This document shows, piece by piece, positions 9,240 to 19,593 of a stretch of DNA of 64,000 bases. How positions within the stretch are numbered: the stretch's first letter is position 1; each line of letters opens with the position of its first letter. Source of the stretch: Variovorax boronicumulans NBRC 103145 (GTDB lineage: Bacteria; Pseudomonadota; Gammaproteobacteria; Burkholderiales; Burkholderiaceae_C); the NCBI RefSeq assembly GCF_001591345.1, contig NZ_BCUS01000002.1, positions 90,180 to 154,179 on the forward strand. The letters are read 5' to 3'. Both the position numbers and the translations under genes were made by a program. Below the pieces are notes generated by a model. The model worked only from the letters and a program-made list of their open reading frames with translations, made no database searches and was not told the DNA's origin.

Positions 9240-9863
9240 ATGGCCGAACGTGCATATGGGGCACCGGCACCTGCGACCCAGACCACGCTGGCTGGAGAGC
9301 GCTGGTACGGCAAGGACATCGACCGGCAAACCTACACCGCCGTCCTGTTCAGCGATCTGGACATGACGGAGGCCAGGAACACCGGCTCGGTGTTCACCGA
9401 CTGCACGTTCCGGAGCGCGCGCTTCAATGCGTCGGTCCACACGGATGCGGCTTTCGTCAATTGCACGTTTGTCGCCTGCAAGTTCTTCGATGCCAGCTTC
9501 ATCGATTGCAAGTTCATCGGCAGCATGTTCGATGGCTGCATGTTCGAGGTGATGAAGGCCGTCGGCGGCGACTGGTCGTTTGCCGGCCTGCCGGGGGCCG
9601 ACCTGCGCAAGGCGTCGTTCAACGGCACACGGATGCGGGAGGTCGACCTCACGGGCGCTCGGTGCGACGGCGGCGTTCTTCGCGATGTCGATCTGTCGGG
9701 GGCCTGGCTGCACAGCGCCAACTTCTCGCGGTGCGACCTGCGTGGCAGTGACCTGAGCGCACTCGAACCGCAGCACGTGCAGCTCCAAGGCGCAGTCATC
9801 ACCGCCGTGCAAGCCTTGACCATCGCCGAGGCGCTGGGAATGGACGTCAGGCCGGAGGAATAG
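9240..9863 (+). CDS. pentapeptide-repeat protein
   Basis: Cytoplasmic protein of 207 residues. From about residue 35 it shows A(D/N)LxX-type pentapeptide repeats, clearest in ADLRKASFNG, VDLTGARCDG, VDLSGAWLHSANFSRCDLRG. Such repeats fold as a right-handed quadrilateral beta-helix. The Cys/Phe-rich N-terminal part (CTFRSARFNA, CTFVACKFFDASFIDCKF) continues the same pattern. ATG at 9240 follows CGGAGAA; an upstream in-frame ATG at 9150 lacks a good site. Known members include gyrase-protecting proteins and type VI accessory proteins, but nothing here fixes a function. It seems to have arrived next to flgL, because a fragment of the flgL 3' end lies just beyond it. Confidence 0.8.
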   Translation: MAERAYGAPAPATQTTLAGERWYGKDIDRQTYTAVLFSDLDMTEARNTGSVFTDCTFRSARFNASVHTDAAFVNCTFVACKFFDASFIDCKFIGSMFDGCMFEVMKAVGGDWSFAGLPGADLRKASFNGTRMREVDLTGARCDGGVLRDVDLSGAWLHSANFSRCDLRGSDLSALEPQHVQLQGAVITAVQALTIAEALGMDVRPEE

Positions 9864-9869
9864 AAACGA

Positions 9870-9918
9870 GACAGCGCGGGTGCGATGAACACGAGGCAGG
9901 AAGCAAGCTGCCTGCCGT
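9870..9918 (+). pseudogene. decayed copy of an flgL 3'-end fragment
   Basis: These 49 bases match 8922-8970 inside flgL with six mismatches, including 22 consecutive identical bases at the start. They lie seven bases after the pentapeptide gene stop, offset by 948 bases from the parent sequence and in the same reading frame. Similarity stops on both sides. It looks like a remnant left by duplication or insertion at the flgL end. Confidence 0.75.
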
Positions 9919-10047
9919 TGGCGTGGGATTGCTTCTCCACTTGCGTCTTGCGAGGCGGGCCACCGGTTCCCGTGGCCTCCCACAAAAGCGGTATTTCGTT
10001 TGCGAATCGGCCGGCTAGATTCAGGCGCCATCCTGGAGGAGAAAAGC

Positions 10048-11106
10048 ATGCCGATCGTTCGCAACCTGGCCCTGAGCGTCTTCCTGCTGGGCACGGCCTT
10101 GCCCGCCCTGGCCGCGAACGACGGCACCGACAGCCATTGCGTCATCGGCAAGGACAGCACGCTTTTCAACCAGTGCAACTACAGCGTCGACGTCGGCTTC
10201 TGCGTCGAGAACCCGCGGCAGACCAAGCACTTCTTCGACAGCTCCGAGGCCTTCCAGTGCCCCAACGGCGGACTCAGCACACTGGGCCCCGGCAAGAAGG
10301 AGGGCAACCTCCTGCACGGCACCGTGCACTGGTGGGCCTGCTCGACCAAGCACCGGGGCACGGGCCGCTGGCGGTATGTGGAAGGGCGGGGCTACAGGGG
10401 GTACTGCTTCTCCGAGAAGGAGGCGAAGGCCGCGAATCCTGCGCCCTCGCAGCGAACGCGTGCCTCCTCGGAAGAATGCAAGGCGCTGCAGCAACGCGCC
10501 ACGCAGGCCTCGGGTCCCGGTGCGGACCGGGTCCACAACTACACGATGATCGAGTACCTCGATCGCAGCTGCGGCAACCTGACGCCCGAAGATCGCGCGG
10601 CCACGCGCAAGGTCTATCAGCAGGAGTACGTGCGGCTCGTCTCCGAATGCAGGCATTCGGGCGCCAGGAATTGCGACTCGGCCGCCATGCCGAACGAGGC
10701 CGCGGCGCCGGAACGCCCGACGGTCCAGGCGGGCAGCGTCCCCGCGGCGAGAGCATCCTCGCGCAGCGAACCCTCCGTGGACATGCTGATGTCGCGGTGT
10801 TCGGACGCCCTGCGGACCGCCATCGACACCTTCTATCAATCGGAGGTGGAGGCCGACCGCTACTACCGCCGCACGCACACCGGGTCTCGCGAGCGCGTGC
10901 AGGGCTGGATGACGGAAAAAGCCAGGGTCGAATACGCCGCAGGCGCGCTGGCGGTTCCGCCCCAGTCGCTGGCCGAGTACCACGCCGGAGCGCTGCAGGA
11001 GGCGGCGAGCCGGACCCGGCCGATGGGCAATGGCCTGCACGATCCCCATCGCGAACAGGCGCTCCTGCGGGCCTGCTACATGAAGGCGCGCCTCGACAGC
11101 CGCTAG
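10048..11106 (+). CDS. secreted cysteine-containing protein of unknown function
   Basis: Orphan of 352 residues with a clear Sec signal peptide (MPIVRNLALSVFLLGTALPA, cleavage probably after ALAA near residue 23). The mature N-terminal domain (about 24-135) is rich in Cys, Trp and Gly, with a CVENPRQTKHFF segment and a VHWWACSTKHRGTGRW segment, suggesting a disulphide-bonded extracytoplasmic fold. A middle part with Cys-x-Ala repeats and an Ala/Pro/Ser linker (about 205-235) separates it from a C-terminal helical domain. ATG 10048 follows GGAGGAG. It stands alone between the flgL remnant and convergent kdsA. Family not recognised. Confidence 0.7.
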   Translation: MPIVRNLALSVFLLGTALPALAANDGTDSHCVIGKDSTLFNQCNYSVDVGFCVENPRQTKHFFDSSEAFQCPNGGLSTLGPGKKEGNLLHGTVHWWACSTKHRGTGRWRYVEGRGYRGYCFSEKEAKAANPAPSQRTRASSEECKALQQRATQASGPGADRVHNYTMIEYLDRSCGNLTPEDRAATRKVYQQEYVRLVSECRHSGARNCDSAAMPNEAAAPERPTVQAGSVPAARASSRSEPSVDMLMSRCSDALRTAIDTFYQSEVEADRYYRRTHTGSRERVQGWMTEKARVEYAAGALAVPPQSLAEYHAGALQEAASRTRPMGNGLHDPHREQALLRACYMKARLDSR

Positions 11107-11129
11107 AGGCCCGTGCGGGAGCGTCCTGT

Positions 11130-12742
<1,613 letters not shown>

Positions 12743-12752
12743 CGCGGTCGGA

Positions 12753-13610
12753 TCAGTTTCTTGCCACGCTCCTGAACGCCGCAGACAGGGCGTCCACGGC
12801 CTCCCGCGCCCGAGCCTCCCGGACCCGGGAGTGCAGCAGGACGGGCAGGCGCGGCAGGTCGGGCAGGCCCAGCTTGGGCCCCACGTCGACGCAGCCCAAG
12901 GGCAGCATGCGCGGTGCCAACGCCGCGACGCCCAGTCCGGCCACCACCGCCGCCGCGACGGCTGCGACGCCGCCGCCCACAAACACCTCGGTCCACGGGA
13001 TGCCGGCCGTGTCCAGGAGCTGCTCCGCCAGCGCGCGCACGCCGCAGGGCTGCGCCATCGTGGCCAGCGGCAGGGGCTCACCCACGCGGTGCTGCCAGCC
13101 TGCGGCAGCGAACCAGCCGAAGCGCTCCTGCGTCAGAAGCTTTCCGTCCGTGCGTCCCGCGTGCAGCCGGACGATGACCGTGTCGAGTTCGCGTCGGTCG
13201 TAGCTCTGGAGCAGATCGCCCGAGGAGCCGATCCGGATGTCGATCAGCAGCTGCGCGTCTTGCGCGTTCATGCGGGCGATCAGCGCGGGCAACTCCGGGC
13301 CCGCCACGTGGTCGCTGATGCCGATGGTCAGGCGCTGGCGGGCGCTCGCAAAGGCCGCCAGCGTGCGATCGTGGACCGCCAGGAGTTCCCGGGCATGTCC
13401 CAGGAAGGCGGCACCGCGCGCCGACAGTTCCACGTGCCGGGGTGTGCGCTCCAGGAGCCGGCAGCCCAGCCTGTCTTCGAGGCGTTTCAGTTTCAGGCTG
13501 ATCCCTGCCTGCGTGGTCTGCATGACTTCCGCGGCGCGCGTGAAGCTGCCCAGCTCGGTGATGCGAACGAAGGCCTGAACGGCGTCGAGATCCAGCGGGC
13601 GATCAGTCAT
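12753..13610 (-). CDS. LysR-family transcriptional regulator
   Basis: DNA-binding regulator of 285 residues. N-terminal winged helix-turn-helix about 6-65 (AFVRITELGSFTRAAEVMQ, then LKRLEDRLGCRLLERTPRHV) and a periplasmic-binding-protein-like effector domain from about 90. It is divergent from the tautomerase gene, with an 83-base intergenic region that contains a LysR-type inverted repeat. It therefore probably controls itself and that gene. Inducer unknown. Confidence 0.92.
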   Translation of the reverse strand: MTDRPLDLDAVQAFVRITELGSFTRAAEVMQTTQAGISLKLKRLEDRLGCRLLERTPRHVELSARGAAFLGHARELLAVHDRTLAAFASARQRLTIGISDHVAGPELPALIARMNAQDAQLLIDIRIGSSGDLLQSYDRRELDTVIVRLHAGRTDGKLLTQERFGWFAAAGWQHRVGEPLPLATMAQPCGVRALAEQLLDTAGIPWTEVFVGGGVAAVAAAVVAGLGVAALAPRMLPLGCVDVGPKLGLPDLPRLPVLLHSRVREARAREAVDALSAAFRSVARN

Positions 13611-13623
13611 GACAAAAGATTGT

Positions 13624-13643
13624 TATTGAGATAAGTATCAATA
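13624..13643. promoter_or_regulatory. likely LysR operator between the regulator and tautomerase genes
   Basis: TATTGA (13624-13629) and TCAATA (13638-13643) form a perfect 6-bp inverted repeat with an 8-base spacer inside an AT-rich patch. LysR sites have the T-N11-A core and this arrangement agrees. Its place in the divergent intergenic region supports the call. Confidence 0.65.
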
Positions 13644-13693
13644 GCAAATCTGAATACATAACATCCGCTGTTCCACCATGACCCGGAGCAGCG

Positions 13694-14071
13694 ATGCCCA
13701 CCATTCACATCTCGATGCGCGCGGGAAAGCCAGAGGCGTACCGGCAGGCGATCTTCGACAGCCTCTATCGCGCCCTGCGCGACACGTTGAACGTGCCGCA
13801 AGACGACCAGTTCATGACGATCACCGAGCACGAGGCCGCCAACTTCCGATATGGAGGCGCCTTCGGTGTCGCGCGCAGCGACGATCTCCTGTACATCCAG
13901 ATCACCGTTTTCAACACGCGCACCGCGCAGCAGAAGAAGGCGCTGTTCCAGCGCATTGCGCAGCTGCTGGCCGAGAGCCCGGGGATACGGCCGGAGGACG
14001 TGTTCGTGACCCTGGCCGATGCACCCAGGGAGAACTGGTCCGTCGGGCATGGGCTGGCGCAATTTGCCTGA
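13694..14071 (+). CDS. tautomerase-superfamily protein
   Basis: Small cytoplasmic protein of 125 residues starting Met-Pro-Thr; in this superfamily Pro-2, exposed after Met removal, is the catalytic base. MPTIHISMRAGKPEAYRQAI and FMTITEHEAANFRYGG resemble the longer single-chain tautomerase_2-like proteins. Substrate unknown. It is probably controlled by the divergent LysR regulator. Confidence 0.82.
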   Translation: MPTIHISMRAGKPEAYRQAIFDSLYRALRDTLNVPQDDQFMTITEHEAANFRYGGAFGVARSDDLLYIQITVFNTRTAQQKKALFQRIAQLLAESPGIRPEDVFVTLADAPRENWSVGHGLAQFA

Positions 14072-14155
14072 GGAATGGCTCCTTCAGCCTCAAGAAGAAA
14101 GCCTGCATCCATCGCGCGATTCCAGAAAACTGGTGGACGGAATTTGAAAGAGGCC

Positions 14156-14180
14156 GGCGTCCTCTTCCCGACCGGACGCC
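14156..14180. terminator. hairpin between convergent genes
   Basis: GGCGTCC (14156-14162) and GGACGCC (14174-14180) form a perfect 7-bp stem with an 11-base loop, midway in the 160-base gap between the convergent tautomerase and hydrolase genes. No T-run on either strand, so a bidirectional terminator is only a suggestion. Confidence 0.35.
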
Positions 14181-14231
14181 CCCCGACAACGCCGCAGACC
14201 CAAGGTCCTGGTTCGGTCGCTCACCGCCCGC

Positions 14232-15416
14232 CTACTTCGCCAGGAGCGACGCAATCGCCGGCCCGGCCAGGCCGATGGTGGCACCCAGTGCATCGGCGTG
14301 GCCGTTGGGACTGTTCATCTCGACATACTCTGCCGGCGTGCCTTGCGCCTTGAGGATCTCCACGGCGCGTTTGGACAGGAGCGGCGGAAAGATCTGGTCC
14401 GAGCTGATGCCCACGAACAGCGACCTGGCCTTGATGCGCTCTGGTTTGGCGCTGGGCAACTGCAAGGCCTTCAGCGTGTACAGCCAGCTGTTGGCGTCCA
14501 TGCCCTTGGCACGCGCTTCGCCGATCTTCTCGAGGGTGGCATCGACCGCAAACTGGTTCGCAGCCGCTTCGCCGGGGTTCTTGCCCGGGTCGGCCCACTT
14601 CTGGCCGAAGGCCTTGTCGGCCCAGGCGAAGCTGAGCGCGTCGAGCGTGACCAGCCGCATGGCCTGCGTCATGCCGGCCAGCGGCTCGGCCTTGCCGTGG
14701 TAGTCGCCGTGGGACCAGTTCGGGTCCAGCCGCACGGCCGCGCCCCACGAGCTCATCTTGGCGATCGCGTAGGCCGGGCTGTCGACGCCAGGCCCCACGA
14801 TGGACACTAGGCGTTGCACGCGCTCCGGGTAGGCCGAGGCCCATTCCACCGACATCCAGGCGCCGGCCGACGCGCCCGCCACGGCGTAGAGGGTTCGAAT
14901 GCCCAACGCATCGAGCAGGGCCTTCTGCACCTCCACCGTGTCCCGCGCCGCCAGCACCGGGAAGCGCGGGCCGTACGGTTTGCCGGTGGCGGCGTCGATG
15001 CTGGCCGGGCCGGTGCTGACGACGGTGGCCGATGCGCGATTGGGGTTGGCCAACGCGTCGGTCGCGATGACGAAGAACCGATCGGTGTCGATCGGCAGGC
15101 CGGCGCCGATGATCGTGTCCCAGTAACCCGGCGCGGCGTCGCTCGCCGCATACCGGCCGGCGGCGTGCGAGGTGCCGGTGATGAAGTGATTGATGAGGAT
15201 CACGTTGTCTCGCGCCGCATTCAGGCGGCCATAGGTTTCATAGCCGATGCGCACGCCCTTGATGACCTGGCCATTCACGGTCGTGTAGGTGGGCAGGTTG
15301 AACACCTGCTTTTCCACGATGCCGTCGAAGGCCTGTGCGTGCGTCGTGACGAGGGCGGCACAGACGGCGGCCGCGGCGCAAAGCAGCGTGTTCGAAAGAG
15401 AAGAAGATCGTTGCAT
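14232..15416 (-). CDS. secreted MetX-like alpha/beta hydrolase
   Basis: Protein of 394 residues with a signal peptide (residues 1-30, ending THAQA) and a homoserine-O-acyltransferase-type alpha/beta fold. The nucleophile elbow is GASAG, preceded by LYAVA and followed by WMSVEWASAYPERV. The acid residue is probably in GISSDQIFPP and the histidine in NGHADALG. Export makes a role in methionine synthesis unlikely; it resembles the E22 family of MetX-like putative esterases. Substrate unknown. It is divergent from the two-component pair. Confidence 0.8.
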   Translation of the reverse strand: MQRSSSLSNTLLCAAAAVCAALVTTHAQAFDGIVEKQVFNLPTYTTVNGQVIKGVRIGYETYGRLNAARDNVILINHFITGTSHAAGRYAASDAAPGYWDTIIGAGLPIDTDRFFVIATDALANPNRASATVVSTGPASIDAATGKPYGPRFPVLAARDTVEVQKALLDALGIRTLYAVAGASAGAWMSVEWASAYPERVQRLVSIVGPGVDSPAYAIAKMSSWGAAVRLDPNWSHGDYHGKAEPLAGMTQAMRLVTLDALSFAWADKAFGQKWADPGKNPGEAAANQFAVDATLEKIGEARAKGMDANSWLYTLKALQLPSAKPERIKARSLFVGISSDQIFPPLLSKRAVEILKAQGTPAEYVEMNSPNGHADALGATIGLAGPAIASLLAK

Positions 15417-15603
15417 GGGGACTCCCGGGTGGTGAGGTCCGCACTGTCGGCGGCCGCTGCCAGGCGCGCATCCGGTTTGGCGCCCAAACGCCCGGTGGAG
15501 GGCATCAACGGTCGTGAGGCGGCATCGAGCGGTCGCCGTTCGGTCCCCTCAAACGACGGCTCGAGGACAAACTCGCTCCCACCGGCTCTGGATCGGTAGC
15601 GGC

Positions 15604-16710
15604 ATGGCGTGTCAACCTCTACAGTGGCGCGATGCATGCAGCCGACGGCCCCCCGTGATCCGCGTTGATTCACCCATTCCCGCCCACTGGCTGGGCGCCG
15701 CGCGGCTGACGGCCGGCGCGTTCCTGCTGTGCGCGATCGCGGCCGGGCTGCTCTTCTGGGCCGCTCCTGCGCTCGAAACACCGGCGCGCCTGTTCGTCTT
15801 CGTCGAATGCGTCGGCATGGTGTTCATCGCGTGCGTCGCGGTGCTGGGCCGCTTTGGACGGCTGCGGCGAATGCAGGCGCTGCCCCGTTGGCTTCTGACC
15901 GGCGCGATCGCCATCCCGACGGGGTACTTCGGCGGTCACCTGGTCGCGCTCCTGATATTGGACGAACCGATCGGCCGCGTCGTGGGTCATGACAGCGACT
16001 ACATGGTGGCGTTCGCCTTCGGCCTGGTGCTGGCCATGTTCGTCCTCTACGTCGCCGCGACGCGTGACCAGCTTGCCAAGGAGGCGGTCGCCCGATCCGA
16101 CGCCCAGCGCCTGGCCACCGAGTCGGAACTGCGGCTGCTGCGCGCGCAACTCGAACCCCATATGCTGTTCAACACGCTGGCGACTCTGCGCTCGCTCGTC
16201 GACGAAGACCCGCGACAGGCCGAGCGCATGATCGACCAGCTGATCGTCTACCTGCGCAGCACGCATGCAGCGTCACGCGACGAGGTGACGACGCTGCAGT
16301 CGGAGTTCGCCCAGCTGAGGGCGTACCTCGACATCATGTCCTTGCGCATGGGGCCCAGGCTGGCCTACCGGCTCGACCTGCCCGCCGAACTGGCGCGAGT
16401 CGCCATCCCGCCGATGCTGTTGCAGCCGCTGGTCGAGAACGCCATCAGGCACGGCCTGGAGCCGAAGTTGGGCGCAGGACGCATCGAAGTGCTGGCACGG
16501 TCGATCGAGGGCGGCATCGAGGTCGCGGTAGACGATTCCGGTCTGGGCTTGTCGCCGCACCCGCCCGCTTCGGGTGACGGCGAGGTCTGCGGGGCCGGAC
16601 TGAAAAATGTGCGTGACCGCCTCCAGACCCGCTATGGCTTGCGTGCGTCCCTGTCTCTGCAAGCGCGATCGCCGTGCGGCGTTCGCGCGGTCGTGAGGAT
16701 TCCATCGTGA
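15604..16710 (+). CDS. LytS/AlgZ-type sensor histidine kinase
   Basis: Inner-membrane kinase of about 368 residues. About four hydrophobic segments fill the first 150 residues, followed by a His-kinase domain (LEPHMLFNTLATLRS, with the phospho-accepting His) and an ATPase domain (LVENAIRHGLEP, VDDSGLGLS). It overlaps its response regulator by GTGA. The start is uncertain: ATG 15604 is taken, but GTG 15655, just before the first membrane segment, is as plausible and neither has a strong ribosome site. Signal unknown. Confidence 0.88.
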   Translation: MACQPLQWRDACSRRPPVIRVDSPIPAHWLGAARLTAGAFLLCAIAAGLLFWAAPALETPARLFVFVECVGMVFIACVAVLGRFGRLRRMQALPRWLLTGAIAIPTGYFGGHLVALLILDEPIGRVVGHDSDYMVAFAFGLVLAMFVLYVAATRDQLAKEAVARSDAQRLATESELRLLRAQLEPHMLFNTLATLRSLVDEDPRQAERMIDQLIVYLRSTHAASRDEVTTLQSEFAQLRAYLDIMSLRMGPRLAYRLDLPAELARVAIPPMLLQPLVENAIRHGLEPKLGAGRIEVLARSIEGGIEVAVDDSGLGLSPHPPASGDGEVCGAGLKNVRDRLQTRYGLRASLSLQARSPCGVRAVVRIPS

Positions 16711-17501
16711 GCGCGTGGCGCGGCGTGATTGCCGAAGACGAACCGGTGCTGTCGAGAACACTGCAGCGCTTGTTGCACGAAGCCTGGCCCGAGCTGGAGA
16801 TCGTGGGCGTTGCCGACGATGGCCTGAAGGCGATCGAGCTGGCCCAGACCCTGGCGCCCGATGTGATGTTCCTGGACATCAAGATGCCGGGCAAGACAGG
16901 CCTGGAAGTCGCCGAGTCCGTCGCCGACGAGTGGCCCGACGACCAGGCCGAACCGCTCTTCGTCTTCATCACCGCGTACGACAATTTTGCGATTTCGGCG
17001 TTCGAGCATGCGGCGATGGACTACATGCTCAAGCCGGCGACGCTCGAACGCCTGCAGGTCTGCGTGCAACGCCTGAAGCAAAGGTTGCACGAGCGCGCGC
17101 GGACACCGGCGGCCGGTGGCATGGCGGCCCTGATGCAGCGCGTGCAGTCGATCACCGATCCGGCGGACGCGTCCGAAAAGATCAAGGTCATCCGCGCCGG
17201 CGTCGGCAACACCGTGCGGATGATTCCGGTCTCGGAGGTGATCTGCCTGGAAAGCGCCGAGAAGTACGTCAATGTCGTCACGGCCCAGGGCGAGGCGCTG
17301 GTGCGCATGAGCCTGCGCGATCTGGTGTCGCGGATCGACGCCACCGACTTCACGCAGGTGCATCGCGGCGTGCTCGTCAACACCCACTGCGTCGTGAGCG
17401 CCACCCGCGACGAGAACGGGCGCTACAGCCTGTCGGTGCGTGGCCTGGCGCGATCGCTCAAGGTCAGCCGGGCGTTCGGGCACCTGTTTCGCGCGATGTA
17501 G
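16707..17501 (+). CDS. LytTR-family response regulator
   Basis: Response regulator of 264 residues: receiver domain 5-125 with phospho-acceptor Asp57 (FLDIKMPG) and a C-terminal LytTR DNA-binding domain (about 165-262; VICLESAEKYVNVVT, FTQVHRGVLVN). GTG at 16707 overlaps the kinase stop, so the pair is translationally coupled. Targets are unknown; LytTR regulators often control membrane or envelope genes near themselves, and the divergent secreted hydrolase is a candidate. Confidence 0.92.
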   Translation: MSAWRGVIAEDEPVLSRTLQRLLHEAWPELEIVGVADDGLKAIELAQTLAPDVMFLDIKMPGKTGLEVAESVADEWPDDQAEPLFVFITAYDNFAISAFEHAAMDYMLKPATLERLQVCVQRLKQRLHERARTPAAGGMAALMQRVQSITDPADASEKIKVIRAGVGNTVRMIPVSEVICLESAEKYVNVVTAQGEALVRMSLRDLVSRIDATDFTQVHRGVLVNTHCVVSATRDENGRYSLSVRGLARSLKVSRAFGHLFRAM

Positions 17502-17540
17502 CGGCAGCGGGCTCGTGGATGGACGGGGCCAGGGCCGGGC

Positions 17541-18419
17541 TCATCGTCTCGGGGCGCGCAGCCTCGCAATGCCGAAGCCCAAGGCCACGGCGACGCACAA
17601 GAATGCCAGCACGGCCAGCCAGGTGGATTGGGTGAAGTAATAGGCGCCCAAGGCCGCACCCGCCGCCACGAAGGCGCCCAGCCATTCCAGGGCGGGGTCG
17701 AGCCAGCTCTTGGCCGCGTGCGCCTTGGGTTCCGCGAACGCGCGATCGTGTTCGTCGATCTGCTGTGGGGTCGGCGATCTGCGGGCCTTCCGTTGTCGCG
17801 GGTCGGGGAAGTGTTCTCGCAACGCCGGCGTGGGCCAGGCGCCATCGCTGGATGACGCGAGGCCGCTCAATGTCCAGACCGGGTCCGCGTCGTGCCTCGC
17901 AAGATCCGACATCAGGCTTTCGAGCGCCTTGCTGTCGTGGAGACCGTCGATGTCCTCAAGATCGGCGCGCAGCCATGACTCGGCGTCGGCCGCATCCGGC
18001 AGGCCGGAGGTGCGCAGCAGGAGGTAGTCCCCGAAGTGCTGCGCAATCAGTGCTTCAAACGACGCGTAGATCGGGCGGTAGCGCTCTCCGACAGCGCCGA
18101 GGATCGCTTCACGCCGTGTCGCCAGCCGCGCAACCGCTGCGGCCTTGTCAATGACGAGGTAGGGGTAGGTCGCGTCGGCGCCGAAATCCTCGATGCATTC
18201 CTCGCGGTCGACGGCCGAGGCTTCGTCGTCCATGTCGTATTCGTCGATGAAGCGCGCGTACCGGATGTCGCTGGGGCTGAAGAGTGCCCGCCAGAACAGC
18301 GGGAAGAACGCGTTGGCCTCCAGCTCCGCGCCATGGCCGAAGAAACTGCGCCATTCGTTGCGGCTGCCTTCCGGCATCCGGGGCAGGGAGGAGCTGGACA
18401 GATAAATGGGGTGTGACAT
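17541..18419 (-). CDS. unknown protein with C-terminal membrane hairpin
   Basis: Protein of 292 residues with an acidic cytoplasmic region (for example DEYDMDDEASAVDREECIED) and two adjacent hydrophobic segments at the end (about 244-284, short turn FTQST) that would anchor it to the inner membrane, followed by a basic tail RLRAPRR. Starts ATG at 18419. It lies between the LytTR gene (convergent) and fliR (same strand, 109 bases further along). Family not recognised. The N-terminal ASP/GLU-rich part may bind a partner. Confidence 0.65.
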   Translation of the reverse strand: MSHPIYLSSSSLPRMPEGSRNEWRSFFGHGAELEANAFFPLFWRALFSPSDIRYARFIDEYDMDDEASAVDREECIEDFGADATYPYLVIDKAAAVARLATRREAILGAVGERYRPIYASFEALIAQHFGDYLLLRTSGLPDAADAESWLRADLEDIDGLHDSKALESLMSDLARHDADPVWTLSGLASSSDGAWPTPALREHFPDPRQRKARRSPTPQQIDEHDRAFAEPKAHAAKSWLDPALEWLGAFVAAGAALGAYYFTQSTWLAVLAFLCVAVALGFGIARLRAPRR

Positions 18420-18529
18420 GCGCGATCTTCCGTGTTGCGGCCGGAATCATCTTAGTGGGAGTGGCGCGTCATCCCGTGACCCTGCTGTCCTTCAAACCAG
18501 CGGACTGGCCGCAAGCAGCCCTTCACCCG

Positions 18530-19327
18530 TCAGCGCCGCAACCCCTGCGTGAACCGCAGCATGTTCGAGAGCGACTCCGCAAACCGCGGCTCCAGGAACG
18601 CCGCCAGGTGCGGCATCAGCAGCTGCAGCATCACCAGCCCCGCCAGCAGCGTCAGCGGAAAGCCCACCGCGAAGATGCTGAACTGCGGCGACGCGCGGTT
18701 CAGGATGCCCATGGCGAGGTTGAGCGTGAGCAGTGCGGTGATCAGCGGCAGTGCCAGCAGCAGGCCGCTCGCGAAGATGTCGCCGCCCGCGAGCACGAGG
18801 AACATCCAGCCGCCGGCCGCCAGCGGTGCATCGGCGATGGGCAGCGTGTGAAAGCTCGCGGCCAGCGCCTCCAGCATGAGCAGGTGGCCGTCCAGCGCCA
18901 TGAAGATCAGCATCGCCAGCATGTTCAGCAACCGCGACACCACCATCGTGCTGCCGTGGCTCATGGGGTCGAAGAAAGACGCGAAGGACAGACCCATCTG
19001 CAGGCCGATGTACTCGCCCGCGGCCAGCACTGCGGTGAACACGAGTCGCATCGAGAAGCCCATGGCGGCGCCGATCAGCACCTGCTGCACGATGATCCAG
19101 AGGCCGCCCGCCGACACCACGGGCACCGCCGGCAGCGGCCCGAGCGTGGGCGAGATCACCAGCGTCAGCACGGCGGCGATGCCCACCTTCACCTGCCGCG
19201 TCGCCCAGGGCTCGCCGAACACCGGCGCCGTGGAAATCATGGCCAGCATGCGCACGAAGGGCCAGAGGAAGGCCACCAGCCAGGCCTCGAGCTGGCCCGA
19301 GGTGACGGAAAAGACCGAGGGCGTCAC
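18530..19327 (-). CDS. fliR: flagellar export gate protein FliR
   Basis: Integral membrane component of the export gate with FliP and FliQ (265 residues, several membrane segments; typical PVFGEPWATRQVKVGIA and GLQMGLSFASFFDP). The GTG start at 19327 overlaps the fliQ stop by GTGA. It is the last gene of the fliF-to-fliR block; the downstream gene is unrelated. Confidence 0.96.
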   Translation of the reverse strand: MTPSVFSVTSGQLEAWLVAFLWPFVRMLAMISTAPVFGEPWATRQVKVGIAAVLTLVISPTLGPLPAVPVVSAGGLWIIVQQVLIGAAMGFSMRLVFTAVLAAGEYIGLQMGLSFASFFDPMSHGSTMVVSRLLNMLAMLIFMALDGHLLMLEALAASFHTLPIADAPLAAGGWMFLVLAGGDIFASGLLLALPLITALLTLNLAMGILNRASPQFSIFAVGFPLTLLAGLVMLQLLMPHLAAFLEPRFAESLSNMLRFTQGLRR

Positions 19328-19593
19328 GCCAGCATCTGCGGGATGCTGGCGAACAGGGCGCGCATGTAGTCGAGCATGCGGTCGAGCATCCACGGCCCGG
19401 CGATGACCAGCGTCGCGAACACCGCGAGCAGCTTGGGAATGAAGGACAGCGTGGCCTCGTTGATCTGCGTGGCCGCCTGGAAGATGCTGACCACCAGGCC
19501 GATCACCAGCGCCACCAGCAGCAGCGGGGCGCCCAGCAGCAGCGAGATTTCCATGGCCCGGTGGCCCATGGTCATGACGGATTCGGGCGTCAT
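19324..19593 (-). CDS. fliQ: flagellar export gate protein FliQ
   Basis: Two-helix membrane protein of 89 residues, normal length for the family, with [20 protein letters not shown] and the conserved [17 protein letters not shown]. It overlaps fliP by ATGA and fliR by GTGA. Confidence 0.97.
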   Translation of the reverse strand: MTPESVMTMGHRAMEISLLLGAPLLLVALVIGLVVSIFQAATQINEATLSFIPKLLAVFATLVIAGPWMLDRMLDYMRALFASIPQMLA

